Shown here: positions 1 to 7,789 of the stretch, piece after piece | Layout of the letters: the number at the start of each line of letters is the position of its first letter | Numbering within the stretch: the first letter of the stretch is position 1 | From: Saprospirales bacterium | GTDB lineage: Bacteria; Bacteroidota; Bacteroidia; Chitinophagales; Saprospiraceae | Direction of reading: 5' to 3' | DNA length: 64,000 nt | Assembly: GCA_007695145.1 (NCBI GenBank) | Contig: REEI01000081.1 | Span: forward strand, 62,001 to 126,000 | Notes under the pieces: model-generated | The model's input: the letters and a program-made list of their open reading frames with translations, nothing else | Databases searched by the model: none | What the model was told of the DNA's origin: nothing | Position numbers and translations under genes: made by a program

Positions 1-746
1 GCCTGAGATTGCAATTCGGTCATTCCGTACTCTGAACCAATCTCTGCAACACCAAGGCCTGCTATCAGCATACTGTGCAGCTCTTCACGGGTAATTTCAT
101 CTCGCCTCCCTTTCATTCCACCGGTTTCAATTATCTGCCAGTTATCAGAAAAGGAGTACTTACCAGATTCTGCCAGGTCCAAGAGCGCAAAACTTACTCC
201 TATCAACATCCCGCGAACACCACTTTTTTGAATTTCGAGTATCTCTTGCCTGAATTTAGAGTCGGGCTTTTCAAAAATACCTCCCATCTGAAACTTACTG
301 GTCTTGTAAAATTTATTGACCATATGAACAAGCGAACTTTGGCCCTGTTGCAAATAATTTGGCAGTAGCCCAACCCAGCAAAACTCCTCAGGTGGACCAA
401 AATAGGGTAAAAAGGATTTCCGGGCAATACGATCATACCAATGAAGATGACGTATTGCATGTCTAGCTCTGGCAGAACTGCCTGTGCCACTGCTTAGAAA
501 CCATTTTTCTTCCTTCCACTCTCCCGTTTTCACATCCCTGGTCTTAAATAATTCTATCGGGAGGAAAGGTATTTCTTCAAGGGCGGAGATCTGACCAATT
601 TGAATAGAAAGCAAATTCAAATATTCCCTATAGACAGAATTGTTCTCAGCCTGATAAGAAAACACTTCAAGGGCTACGGATTCAAAATCACCACTGCCAT
701 TGATTAAATTTTCCAGAAGATGGACCAACTTTTTACGCTTACTCAC
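1..746 (-). CDS. LuxE-type acyl-protein synthetase family protein (partial, C-terminus off the window)
   Basis: The gene runs off the left edge, so only about 248 N-terminal residues are visible. LuxE-family proteins activate a fatty acid with ATP and pass it on as an acyl group; in luminous bacteria this feeds the fatty acid reductase, but in Bacteroidota the substrate is unknown. Visible family features are the phosphate-binding-type SSGTGSSARARH stretch, an ETGGMKGRRDEITREEL stretch and a SEYGMTEL stretch, the order expected for the LuxE/PaaK adenylating fold. The start is the GTG at 746-744: an in-frame TAA lies five codons upstream, and a TAnnTTTG promoter box sits at 765-772. No reductase or luciferase genes are nearby, so luminescence is not suggested. 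Family assignment is fairly sure; function is open. Confidence 0.75.
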   Translation of the reverse strand, partial: MSKRKKLVHLLENLINGSGDFESVALEVFSYQAENNSVYREYLNLLSIQIGQISALEEIPFLPIELFKTRDVKTGEWKEEKWFLSSGTGSSARARHAIRHLHWYDRIARKSFLPYFGPPEEFCWVGLLPNYLQQGQSSLVHMVNKFYKTSKFQMGGIFEKPDSKFRQEILEIQKSGVRGMLIGVSFALLDLAESGKYSFSDNWQIIETGGMKGRRDEITREELHSMLIAGLGVAEIGSEYGMTELQSQ

Positions 747-764
747 CGAGATGAAACTTTAAGA

Positions 765-772
765 CAAATGTA
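765..772 (-). promoter_or_regulatory. TAnnTTTG -7 box for the LuxE-type gene
   Basis: TACATTTG on the minus strand matches the Bacteroidota -7 consensus TAnnTTTG. Transcription would start about 7 bases downstream, leaving a leader of about 12 bases before the GTG start at 746. No good -33 TTG element was found. Confidence 0.5.
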
Positions 773-886
773 AGGTGAAAATTTGATCCTAATGGCTGCT
801 GAATGTATTGAACATAATTATGGGCCTGGAAAAAATAATTTTTCCTTCTGACTTAACAGATCGACCAAAATATGCGTTAAGCAGTT

Positions 887-1378
887 ATGAAATACTTCCT
901 ATTTCTCTTCTCGCTTACTCTTATAGTTGCTTCCTGTGCCAAGGCACCCGATTTTCCCAGGGAACCATTTATTGAATTTCGAGAAGTGCGAAACTACCAT
1001 ATTGCTCAAACAGATATGGCAGATACCATTGTTTTTACCATCTATTTTGAGGATGGAGACGGAGACTTAAGACCGGATCAAAATGGCAGCCCCAATGTCT
1101 TTCTTCGGGATCAGCGCGACAGTTCCATTGCTTTTTCCTTTGCCTCACCACCGATCCCTACTGAAGGATCAGGAAATGGAATAAGAGGTACCCTTGAGTT
1201 GAGAGCATCCTTCTTGAGAGGGGATATTTGCTGTCTCTATGAATCCGGCCAACCACCCTGTACTCCTGCTATCCCTATGCGCACGGATACAGTTTATTAC
1301 GACCTTTACCTATTTGACGAGGCAGGACATCAGAGTAACACCATTACAGCAGGCCCCATCTTTATTCGCTGCGACTAA
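887..1378 (+). CDS. small lipoprotein of unknown function
   Basis: A 163-residue protein with a lipoprotein signal peptide: positive N-terminus, hydrophobic core and a lipobox VASC with the Cys at residue 17. The mature part has an acidic EDGDGD motif near residue 58, which could bind calcium (inference), and a Cys-rich stretch (GDICCLYESGQPPC) around residues 112-125. I do not recognise a named family; short lipoproteins with an F-x-DGDGDL motif are common in Bacteroidota. It is probably anchored in the periplasm or outer membrane. It stands alone, more than 600 bases from the next large gene on the same strand. Confidence 0.7.
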   Translation: MKYFLFLFSLTLIVASCAKAPDFPREPFIEFREVRNYHIAQTDMADTIVFTIYFEDGDGDLRPDQNGSPNVFLRDQRDSSIAFSFASPPIPTEGSGNGIRGTLELRASFLRGDICCLYESGQPPCTPAIPMRTDTVYYDLYLFDEAGHQSNTITAGPIFIRCD

Positions 1379-1636
1379 TTCCTTTTTAATTCACTCACAC
1401 TTCAACTCCATAGGTCATTCTTTTAACTGGTTATTTTTGACCTAATCATACCTTTTGCCAAATTCCCTCTCATTAAAAGAATGGTTTCACCTCACCACTT
1501 TTATCTCAAAAAAAATTAATTCCCCAAAACTGAATTGCACGATTTAATCTCAATGAGATACATATTAAATTTATTTTATTTATGAATTTTACACATTTTC
1601 AACGCTAAACATATGGCATAATAATTTAATATGTTT

Positions 1637-1644
1637 TACCTTTG
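1637..1644 (+). promoter_or_regulatory. TAnnTTTG -7 box for the candidate small RNA
   Basis: TACCTTTG matches the Bacteroidota -7 consensus exactly and follows a very AT-rich stretch (about 1545-1636). It is placed to start a transcript at about 1651 that ends at the hairpin at 1760-1781. Confidence 0.55.
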
Positions 1645-1709
1645 CGCTGTCCTCATTAAAAAGACGTAGGGGACAGACCGTAATAATCTCTCCTAAAAGG
1701 GGCGATCTC

Positions 1710-1754
1710 ATGAAAAAATTTATGCGTTTCTTAGTTTTAGTTAGTATTGTTTAA
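1710..1754 (+). CDS. 14-residue ORF inside the candidate small RNA
   Basis: ATG-initiated ORF encoding MKKFMRFLVLVSIV, which looks like a membrane-inserting or signal-peptide-like segment. A GGGG purine run lies 7 bases upstream and could act as a ribosome site; it can pair with the CTCC at 1690-1693, so initiation might be controlled by RNA folding. This could also be chance. There is no codon run typical of amino-acid attenuators. Confidence 0.25.
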   Translation: MKKFMRFLVLVSIV

Positions 1755-1759
1755 ATGCA

Positions 1760-1793
1760 GTGCCGGATGACGTTCCGGCACTTGCTTTTTTTA
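1760..1793 (+). terminator. rho-independent terminator
   Basis: A perfect 8-bp stem, GTGCCGGA (1760-1767) with TCCGGCAC (1774-1781), has a 6-base loop and is followed by TTGCTTTTTTT. This is one of the clearest terminators in the window. Confidence 0.85.
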
Positions 1794-2029
1794 GCCCTCC
1801 TTCCAATATAGAACCCTTCTAATTAAGCTGAGAACATTCAAATACTCTATCTCCCCAATAATTGCCAGGCAAGATATATCCGAGTCTTTAGGCAACAAAT
1901 AGCACAATTAAAATCCATCTGGTTTCTATTTAAATTGCATAGATGAACCTTAATTCCATCTAAAATTCTGCGAGTGTATAGCCTTATTGGTAGAGACTTA
2001 CTATCTTGCGGCCTCAAAATTTGTATAAG

Positions 2030-3148
2030 ATGATAATTGGAGTACCTAAGGAAATTAAACAGAGCGAAAATCGCGTAGCAGTGACACCTGCAGGAGTCCT
2101 GGAACTGACCAAGAGAGGTCATGAAGTATATGTTCAAACTACCGCTGGTGAAGGGAGCGGCTTTCAGGATCATTTGTATATCGAGTCGGGAGCGAAAATC
2201 TTGCCAGACATTGCGTCTGTGTATAAAAAGGCGGAAATGATCGTCAAAGTAAAGGAACCCATTGAGCCAGAATACGATTTAATCAGTGAAGGCCAGTTGT
2301 TGTTTACTTACTTTCACTTTGCCTCTTACGAACCACTGACGAAGGCTATGATCAAATCCAGAGCGGTTTGTTTGGCCTATGAAACAGTAGAAAATCCGGA
2401 TAGGAGTCTGCCGCTTCTCATACCCATGTCAGAAGTTGCAGGCCGAATGGCTACACAACAAGGTGCAAAGTATTTAGAAAAACCTCAGAGGGGAAAAGGA
2501 ATTTTACTGGGAGGTGTACCCGGGGCCAGTCCGGCGAAGGTATTAGTGATTGGAGGCGGTATAGTCGGTACTCATGCCGCAAAAATGGCTGCAGGACTTG
2601 GAGCAAATGTGACAATTCTGGATATAAGCCTTCCGCGCTTGAGACAGTTGGCAGACATAATGCCACCAAATGTGACCACAAGGTTTTCTGACGAGTATAC
2701 CATCAGAGAGCTTGTACAGACCCATGAACTAATCATCGGGGCAGTATTGATACCCGGAGCAAAAGCACCAAACCTCATAACCAGAGATATGCTAAAAACT
2801 ATGCAGCCGGGTACCGTGCTCGTCGATGTAGCGGTAGATCAGGGAGGGTGTTTTGAAACTACCAAACCCACAACCCATGACGACCCCATTTATATCATTG
2901 ATGATGTGGTCCATTATTGTGTTGCCAACATGCCGGGAGCAGTACCATACACTTCCACGGTTGCATTGACCAACGCTACTCTACCCTATGTTCTCCAACT
3001 TGCAGAACAAGGTTGGCAGGAAGCTTGCATGAATGACGCTACCCTACTCCCCGGGCTTAATGTTGTCCACGGGAAAGTAGTTTACAAGGCAGTAGCTGAG
3101 GCTTTTGGATTGGATTATGTGCCGGTTTCGAAAGTTTTGTCTATCTAG
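2030..3148 (+). CDS. ald: alanine dehydrogenase
   Basis: This 372-residue cytoplasmic enzyme catalyses NAD-dependent oxidative deamination of L-alanine to pyruvate and ammonium, and the reverse. The substrate-site residues fall at the known positions: R15, K75 and H96. A Rossmann NAD-binding motif (VLVIGGGIVGTHAAKMA) covers about residues 171-187, and the family's HYCVANMPGAVPYTST segment follows near residue 300. Length is normal for the family. An in-frame TTG eight codons upstream (2006) would lengthen the N-terminus, but it lies in a promoter-like TATCTTGC (2002-2009), and MIIGVPKE is the conserved family start. It appears to be transcribed alone and ends before the terminator at 3266. 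Confidence 0.96.
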   Translation: MIIGVPKEIKQSENRVAVTPAGVLELTKRGHEVYVQTTAGEGSGFQDHLYIESGAKILPDIASVYKKAEMIVKVKEPIEPEYDLISEGQLLFTYFHFASYEPLTKAMIKSRAVCLAYETVENPDRSLPLLIPMSEVAGRMATQQGAKYLEKPQRGKGILLGGVPGASPAKVLVIGGGIVGTHAAKMAAGLGANVTILDISLPRLRQLADIMPPNVTTRFSDEYTIRELVQTHELIIGAVLIPGAKAPNLITRDMLKTMQPGTVLVDVAVDQGGCFETTKPTTHDDPIYIIDDVVHYCVANMPGAVPYTSTVALTNATLPYVLQLAEQGWQEACMNDATLLPGLNVVHGKVVYKAVAEAFGLDYVPVSKVLSI

Positions 3149-3265
3149 AAAATTTTTTCTGAGTTGTGTTATTTGCTTTGAGCTAACTCCAATTTATTCA
3201 ACACAACAAAAGAGCTCCTTGGTCTTACTATTTCCCTGCGAAATAGTATTGTTTACCAAAACCGC

Positions 3266-3297
3266 AACCCTCTGTCTACCAGGCAGGGGGTTTTTAA
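3266..3297 (+). terminator. rho-independent terminator after ald
   Basis: A 7-bp stem, CCCTCTG with CAGGGGG (one G-U), is followed by TTTTT and an A/T run. It lies about 120 bases after the ald stop codon; the intervening bases hold no gene I can support. Confidence 0.65.
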
Positions 3298-3424
3298 TTT
3301 TAAAAAAACCCCAAACTATAAACAAATTTACCGGATAATTCATCCAAAAAACATATTGGTATAATTATTGATATGTTCTAGTTTCAAAAGACGGTCATTA
3401 AGAATATCAATAAATCATAATGTC

Positions 3425-4240
3425 ATGATAAACAAAATACTGATCATCCAGATAATTGCTGCCTTAACCTTCACCAGCATTGCAGTTTCGGCTCAAAGCA
3501 TATTGAGTACGCCACACTTTCTAAAGGCCAAGCAGGAAGCAGCAGAGCGAGAAGTGAATATGTTGGTTCACTTCACAGCTAGTTGGAGCAATCCCTGTTC
3601 GAAGATGTTCGGTAAAACCTACCGCAATGAACATATTCGCCAAATTTTGATGGAAGAATTGGTTTTTACTTTGGTTGATATCGATGATTTTGATGGGTAT
3701 GTATTGGCACAGCACTACAATATTCAAAATCTTCCAACTCTGGTCCTTTTCACTCCAGATGGGCGCGTTTTGAGGAGCCAGAGAGGGTTTATGAATGAGG
3801 AGGAGTTGGCTGAGTTTTTAAATATGGAAATTGATTGGGAAGGAGAAATTTTGGCGAGCAGTAAAGAAAATGAAAGTCCCGGTCTGATGGAGCGGATAAA
3901 TGACTCTCCGGAGAATTCTCAGCAAGAATCTAAAACATCCCCGGAGACAGAAATCGAAATAAGCTCGAGTACCCCCTCCATTTCAGCAAAAGATTTCTAC
4001 TCTATCCAATTGGGTGCGTTCAGCCAAAAATCCAATGCTGAGCAAATGATAAATAATTTCGATAAAGCAATAGCTGATAAGTTACTTGTGCTTTCCGAGG
4101 AAAATGCAAGTGGAAAGCGATATTTACTCCTGGGTGGAAAATTTCAATCCCGCATAGAAGCAGAACGATTTCTCACTACTCTTAGGAATCAGGGCAAGGA
4201 TGGATTTATAAAGAAAATAGACAATCAGTCTAACAGCTAA
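3425..4240 (+). CDS. secreted thioredoxin-like protein with C-terminal SPOR domain
   Basis: This 271-residue protein has a cleavable signal peptide (about residues 1-24, ending VSAQ), a thioredoxin-fold domain (about 30-140), an acidic Ser/Glu-rich linker and a SPOR-like domain (about 195-268) starting at FYSIQLGAF. SPOR domains bind denuded peptidoglycan, which would place the protein at the cell wall or division site. The usual WCGPC active site reads W54-S-N-P-C58, so the first, nucleophilic Cys is missing while the cis-Pro loop (NLPTLVLF) is kept. A normal dithiol oxidase or reductase reaction is therefore unlikely; a chaperone or single-Cys role is possible. The start is the ATG at 3425, which gives a clean signal peptide; an upstream ATG at 3368 adds 19 residues that look non-coding. 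It is transcribed alone. Confidence 0.8.
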   Translation: MINKILIIQIIAALTFTSIAVSAQSILSTPHFLKAKQEAAEREVNMLVHFTASWSNPCSKMFGKTYRNEHIRQILMEELVFTLVDIDDFDGYVLAQHYNIQNLPTLVLFTPDGRVLRSQRGFMNEEELAEFLNMEIDWEGEILASSKENESPGLMERINDSPENSQQESKTSPETEIEISSSTPSISAKDFYSIQLGAFSQKSNAEQMINNFDKAIADKLLVLSEENASGKRYLLLGGKFQSRIEAERFLTTLRNQGKDGFIKKIDNQSNS

Positions 4241-4288
4241 TTCCCGGCTCGAAGGGGAAACCAATTTAAAGAAGACTGATTTAATACT

Positions 4289-4342
4289 AACCGGTACAAG
4301 TTCTATTCATCCCAAATACAAGAGCTTGTACCGGTTTTTTTT
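4289..4342 (+). terminator. strong rho-independent terminator
   Basis: A perfect 12-bp stem, AACCGGTACAAG (4289-4300) with CTTGTACCGGTT (4325-4336), encloses a 24-base loop and is followed by a T run. It closes the thioredoxin-SPOR gene. Confidence 0.85.
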
Positions 4343-4376
4343 ATTGCAAAGGGCGCCTTAAGCGCGGGGCCATACT

Positions 4377-5510
4377 TTATGGACTCAAAAGATTCAGTAA
4401 AAAGGATCCTCCCTTTATCTCTCCAGAAAATCTAATGAGTCCCTCTCCGTTTTTGTGCTTAATAATGGTTCTGTTGCTGCCAGGTGATTCCCATTCAATA
4501 TCTGGAATAACAAGATGAGTAAATTCATCTTTTTTAAGCTCAAGTACTAGCCCACATGCTAATGGCATAATAAAAATGTAATTCGACTTCACACTTTGCA
4601 AATCAATTGAAATCATTGCACATTGTTGAAGACCACAAAAAACATAGCTTTCCTCGGAAGTAATATTGGCAAATTTTTCCAATTCCATTACCCTGAGACT
4701 GTCATTTATAGATTGCAATACCTCAAGGCCACCTATTCGATGAAAGAAAAAATTTGAAGAAGCGCTTTCAACCTTTGCATTGCCACAATAATAAAATCTC
4801 AACTCCGGGTCAAGGACAGATGCAATGTCAGCTGAGTTGCATTGAAAAACAACAACTTCCGAATGACTACTATTTATTTCAAGGTGATTACTCTGGAGAA
4901 AAAAAAGCCGGGAGTGGGTAGAAAATATGCTGGCAGAGTCTACAAATTCTACCTCAACCTCAGAGTGATCCAGAATGAAAGTGGTGCCTCCAGTAAAGAC
5001 ACCGCCGCTGAGCGTACTATTGTTTAAGTTGAAATGGGAAGCTCCAGAAAAGTTTCGGATAGAAATATCTCCATTCCTATGGTCAACCATTATTTTCAAA
5101 TCAGGTGGAAGATGCAATTCAATGCGAAGGGAAATATTCTTATCTGCAAATGAAACACCGAATGTTCTCCACCACATTGATGGTGCATTAGCAATGAGGT
5201 TATCTATTTTCAACTTGTAGTCCTGCTCGTACAATCCTATTGCATGGTACTCGCGAAATTCATCCATTGGAAAAACAACACTCTCAGAGATAGCCAAATT
5301 AACTATCATCAGTATTTCTTCTCCTTCAGATGGAACAATTGCAAGGTCACCAAAAAAGCTGCGTATTTCAACAATACTCACATTTTTGCTTAAGGTGATT
5401 TCTTCGCGATAGATTTCGGTGATCGCAAATGAATCAGCGCATAAATCTGTGGGTACAATAATGATCTTTGCCAGATGAATAAGTAAAATGAGGGCTGTGA
5501 TTTTATACAT
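4377..5510 (-). CDS. secreted beta-rich protein, unrecognised (DUF4097/DUF2807-like appearance)
   Basis: A protein of about 377 residues with a signal-peptide-like N-terminus (MYKITALILLIHLAKIII). The rest alternates hydrophobic and polar residues, with recurring S/N-rich strands such as DISIRNFSGASHFNLNNSTL. This pattern resembles the single-stranded right-handed beta-helix of DUF4097/DUF2807 putative auto-transporter adhesin-like proteins; that comparison is inference. The start is the ATG at 5510. A TTG nine codons upstream (5537) lies inside the TAnnTTTG box and would not be transcribed. No neighbour suggests a role, and it is convergent with the thioredoxin-SPOR gene. Confidence 0.6.
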   Translation of the reverse strand: MYKITALILLIHLAKIIIVPTDLCADSFAITEIYREEITLSKNVSIVEIRSFFGDLAIVPSEGEEILMIVNLAISESVVFPMDEFREYHAIGLYEQDYKLKIDNLIANAPSMWWRTFGVSFADKNISLRIELHLPPDLKIMVDHRNGDISIRNFSGASHFNLNNSTLSGGVFTGGTTFILDHSEVEVEFVDSASIFSTHSRLFFLQSNHLEINSSHSEVVVFQCNSADIASVLDPELRFYYCGNAKVESASSNFFFHRIGGLEVLQSINDSLRVMELEKFANITSEESYVFCGLQQCAMISIDLQSVKSNYIFIMPLACGLVLELKKDEFTHLVIPDIEWESPGSNRTIIKHKNGEGLIRFSGEIKGGSFLLNLLSP

Positions 5511-5534
5511 GGTATATGAGTATTTCAGGAAATT

Positions 5535-5542
5535 CAAAGCTA
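5535..5542 (-). promoter_or_regulatory. TAnnTTTG -7 box, secreted beta-rich protein
   Basis: TAGCTTTG on the minus strand matches the consensus. The predicted start of transcription near 5528 leaves a short leader before the ATG at 5510 and decides the start codon. Confidence 0.55.
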
Positions 5543-6196
5543 TGTTATTTAAACAATTTCCAATTGATTAATGATCATTTAAAAGCTATTATCCATCCAA
5601 TCCTACTACACATCTCCTGAATCTATTCTATCCTTAAGAGGTCAATTCCGGGGAGTAATTCAAAGGACTCTGGATAGTAGTTCGCCTCATCTTAAATTAA
5701 GTATATTTTTCGCTCCCGGAAGCTATCCTGGAATTGGTTGATTCAAAAGAATTTATTCTTAGAGACTTTGAATTATCAGAGCCTTAAATTGGCCTAAAGG
5801 CCACAGACTTCAATTGGGGGTTGCAGTGGTTTGGCTTTGGATTTCAAACTAATTTTTTGAAACAATTTTCTGCTCATCTCACAATTGGCTTGTTCTAACC
5901 TTTGGCCTGAGACTTTTTAGCAATAAAATGCCAAGTGGTTTTAGGATTCCAAAATAGCTAAAATCTAAAGGATGTGCCTGCAATTGAAAGAGGTTTATTC
6001 CATTGTTTGGTAAGTGTGGAGGCATCTCCATTTTCAAGATTTCGCACAGCGACCACTTTACCACCCATCAATTCAACAAATACTAGAGGGCCTGTTAAAG
6101 GTAAAAGGTCAAGCGAAAGTCAATAATTTACAAGTATATAATTTGATAATATATTGCTTTGCTTGCCGTTCTATAGCGGTCAATTAAACATTTGCT
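5543..6196. other. 650-base divergent intergenic region
   Basis: There is no gene I can support here. It holds the promoter boxes at its two ends and a GGCCTAAAGGCC inverted repeat (5791-5802) without a T run. A minus-strand open stretch (5958-6114) could be read as protein, but it has no convincing start or family match. It may be eroded coding sequence. Confidence 0.4.
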
Positions 6197-6204
6197 TACT
6201 TTTG
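6197..6204 (+). promoter_or_regulatory. TAnnTTTG -7 box for the PorG-like gene
   Basis: TACTTTTG matches the consensus. Transcription from about 6211 would exclude the TTG at 6192 as a start codon and favour the TTG at 6219. Confidence 0.55.
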
Positions 6205-6218
6205 CGAAAATTTTTGAA

Positions 6219-7055
6219 TTGAGGCTAATTATCATATTCTCTGTTTTATACTTCTGTACTTTAGATGCCTACTCCCAGCGAGGATGGGAAGTTGGTGCGG
6301 GACTTGGATTTGCGTGGTATTTCGGTGATCTCAATCCCAATTTTGATTTGGGGCATCCCGGTCCGGCGGCAAGTATATTGGGCCGTTATAATTTCAACGA
6401 CCGGATTGCAGCGAGGTTTTCATTGAGCTACGGTCTGATTGATGGGGACGATACCCGCTCAGACAACAACTTTCAACTTGCTAGAAATCTCAGTTTCAGA
6501 TCCAATGTATGGGACGCCACTACCCAACTGGAGTTCAACTTTTTTAGATTTGTCCACGGCCACAGAGATTTCTTTTTTTCTCCATATGTTTCAGCAGGCT
6601 TAGGTGTTTTTCACTTCAATCCAAAGGCAAAACTAGATGGCACCTGGCACGAACTTCGGCCGCTCGGGACTGAAGGGCAAAGGCGCGGTCAGGAATATTA
6701 TGCTATTCAACCTGCCATAGTGTACGGTGGGGGGTTGAAATTCTCCGTTAGTTACAGGTGGAGCATCAACGTTGAAATAAATGCCAGGTTACTTTTCACA
6801 GACTATCTTGACGATGTAAGCACTACCTACCCGGATCGCAATCAACTGAGACAACAAAGAGGTGATCTTGCAGTTGCACTGTCAGACAGATCAGTTGAGG
6901 TCAATGGTGATTTTCAGATCGGTGAGCCCGGCCGTCAAAGAGGGGATGCCTCGAGGAACGATTCCTACGCTTTTGGTATAATCAGCCTAAATTATTATTT
7001 TGGGCGCTTAGATTGTCCGCGCATTTCGCGTCCAGACCTATTGTATCGAAGATAA
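6219..7055 (+). CDS. PorG-like (DUF6089) outer-membrane beta-barrel protein
   Basis: About 278 residues: a signal peptide ending DAYSQ, then the opening WEVGAGLGFAWYFGDL that is typical of the DUF6089 family, followed by alternating beta-strands and a C-terminal strand ending in NYYFG. Members of this family include PorG, an outer-membrane component of the type IX secretion system. The window also encodes a T9SS cargo protein (57772-59589), so the system is probably present. The start is uncertain: TTG at 6219 gives a clean signal peptide and lies just after the promoter box; the longer TTG start at 6192 overlaps that box. The next gene, yjbQ, follows after 7 bases and is probably co-transcribed. 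Confidence 0.75.
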   Translation: MRLIIIFSVLYFCTLDAYSQRGWEVGAGLGFAWYFGDLNPNFDLGHPGPAASILGRYNFNDRIAARFSLSYGLIDGDDTRSDNNFQLARNLSFRSNVWDATTQLEFNFFRFVHGHRDFFFSPYVSAGLGVFHFNPKAKLDGTWHELRPLGTEGQRRGQEYYAIQPAIVYGGGLKFSVSYRWSINVEINARLLFTDYLDDVSTTYPDRNQLRQQRGDLAVALSDRSVEVNGDFQIGEPGRQRGDASRNDSYAFGIISLNYYFGRLDCPRISRPDLLYRR

Positions 7056-7062
7056 TCAAAAC

Positions 7063-7473
7063 ATGATCCGTTATACAAGCATTCAATTACCTCCCTATCC
7101 ACGGGGATTTCATCTGATAACAGAGAAACTAATTCAAGCAATTTCCCCTTTGCCGACTACGGGACTTCTTTACTTTTTCATTCAGCACACCTCCGCCTCT
7201 CTCACCATCAATGAGAACGCTGATATTACAGTACGAAGAGACTTTGAAAAACTGTTGAATGCCATTGTCCCTGAGAATTTTCCGGGACTTGAACACACCT
7301 TTGAAGGACCCGACGATATGCCTGCACATATCAAGGCTGCATTCCTCGGAAGTTCCATCAGTATTCCCATCACTCAAAACCGTCCGGCCCTTGGAACCTG
7401 GCAGGGGATATACTTGTGTGAATTCAGAAACAGTGCTCCAGGAAGGAAAATTGTGGCTGGAATAATAAGTTAA
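7063..7473 (+). CDS. YjbQ/UPF0047 family protein (secondary thiamine-phosphate synthase-like)
   Basis: A 136-residue protein matching the YjbQ/UPF0047 family over its full length, including the hallmark HTSASLTINENAD near residues 43-55 and the C-terminal TWQGIYLCEFR segment. Family members can show weak thiamine-phosphate synthase activity and may bind metal through conserved His residues; the true cellular role is not settled. It lies 7 bases after the PorG-like gene, so a shared transcript is likely without implying a shared function. Confidence 0.88.
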   Translation: MIRYTSIQLPPYPRGFHLITEKLIQAISPLPTTGLLYFFIQHTSASLTINENADITVRRDFEKLLNAIVPENFPGLEHTFEGPDDMPAHIKAAFLGSSISIPITQNRPALGTWQGIYLCEFRNSAPGRKIVAGIIS

Positions 7474-7532
7474 ATTAGTCTTTAAACAAGAAACGAACTT
7501 AAAAGTAGTTACCGCCAACTAATCGTTCCCTT

Positions 7533-7679
7533 TTATAATTTATTCCCAAAATCACTTTCTAAATTTGGCAGATTGGTCGCAGGAAAGACCGAAGGCAGCA
7601 GGTCCTTCAAAGTTTTCATCAAAAAGGCATACCGATCCTGACTTGAAATGGAGAGAAAATCACCTCCATTCTTCTCCAT
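7533..7679 (-). pseudogene. possible decayed gene remnant, unrecognised
   Basis: The reading frame from the ATG at 7679 gives 48 residues (MEKNGGDFLSISSQDRYAFL, then MKTLKDLLPSVFPATNLPNL and a short tail) that look like ordinary coding sequence rather than a chance ORF. An in-frame TAG stands ten codons upstream (7709-7707). A different frame just upstream also reads like protein, which suggests a frameshifted 3' remnant. It sits in the 316-base gap between yjbQ and atpG, which otherwise holds nothing. It could also be a genuine small gene or chance. Confidence 0.25.
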
Positions 7680-7789
7680 AATCTGCGCATAGAGAAGGAT
7701 CCCAGTCTAAGGAGTTTGTATTCACATGAGAGTCGGTATTCCCCACACAACAAATGTGAAATAACAAAACTGAGGCAGCATAGTTCTTA

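Larger units (their letters stand above)
1646..1793 (+). ncRNA. candidate small RNA or leader transcript with a 14-codon ORF
   Basis: A self-contained unit of about 145 bases: a -7 promoter box just upstream, a possible 5' hairpin (CTGTCCTC at 1647-1654 with GGGGACAG at 1669-1676, eight pairs with one G-U), a second small hairpin (CTCC at 1690-1693 with GGGG at 1699-1702) and a strong terminator at its end. If transcription starts at 1651, the outer 5' hairpin would be shortened, so the exact start matters. It contains an ATG ORF of 14 codons. I cannot match it to a named RNA family; it could be a regulatory RNA, a leader-peptide transcript or an autonomous small protein gene. The terminator closes the unit well before ald, so it is not simply the ald leader. 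Confidence 0.4.

Noticed and set aside
75-368. 97-codon plus-strand ORF at the left edge
   Set aside because: The minus strand encodes LuxE-family motifs throughout; this is a shadow.
5791-5802. GGCCTAAAGGCC inverted repeat
   Set aside because: Only a 4-bp stem without T run and far from any gene end; not a terminator or convincing operator.
5958-6114. Minus-strand open stretch that reads like protein
   Set aside because: No plausible start, no family match and only about 50 codons; kept as a comment in the intergenic entry.
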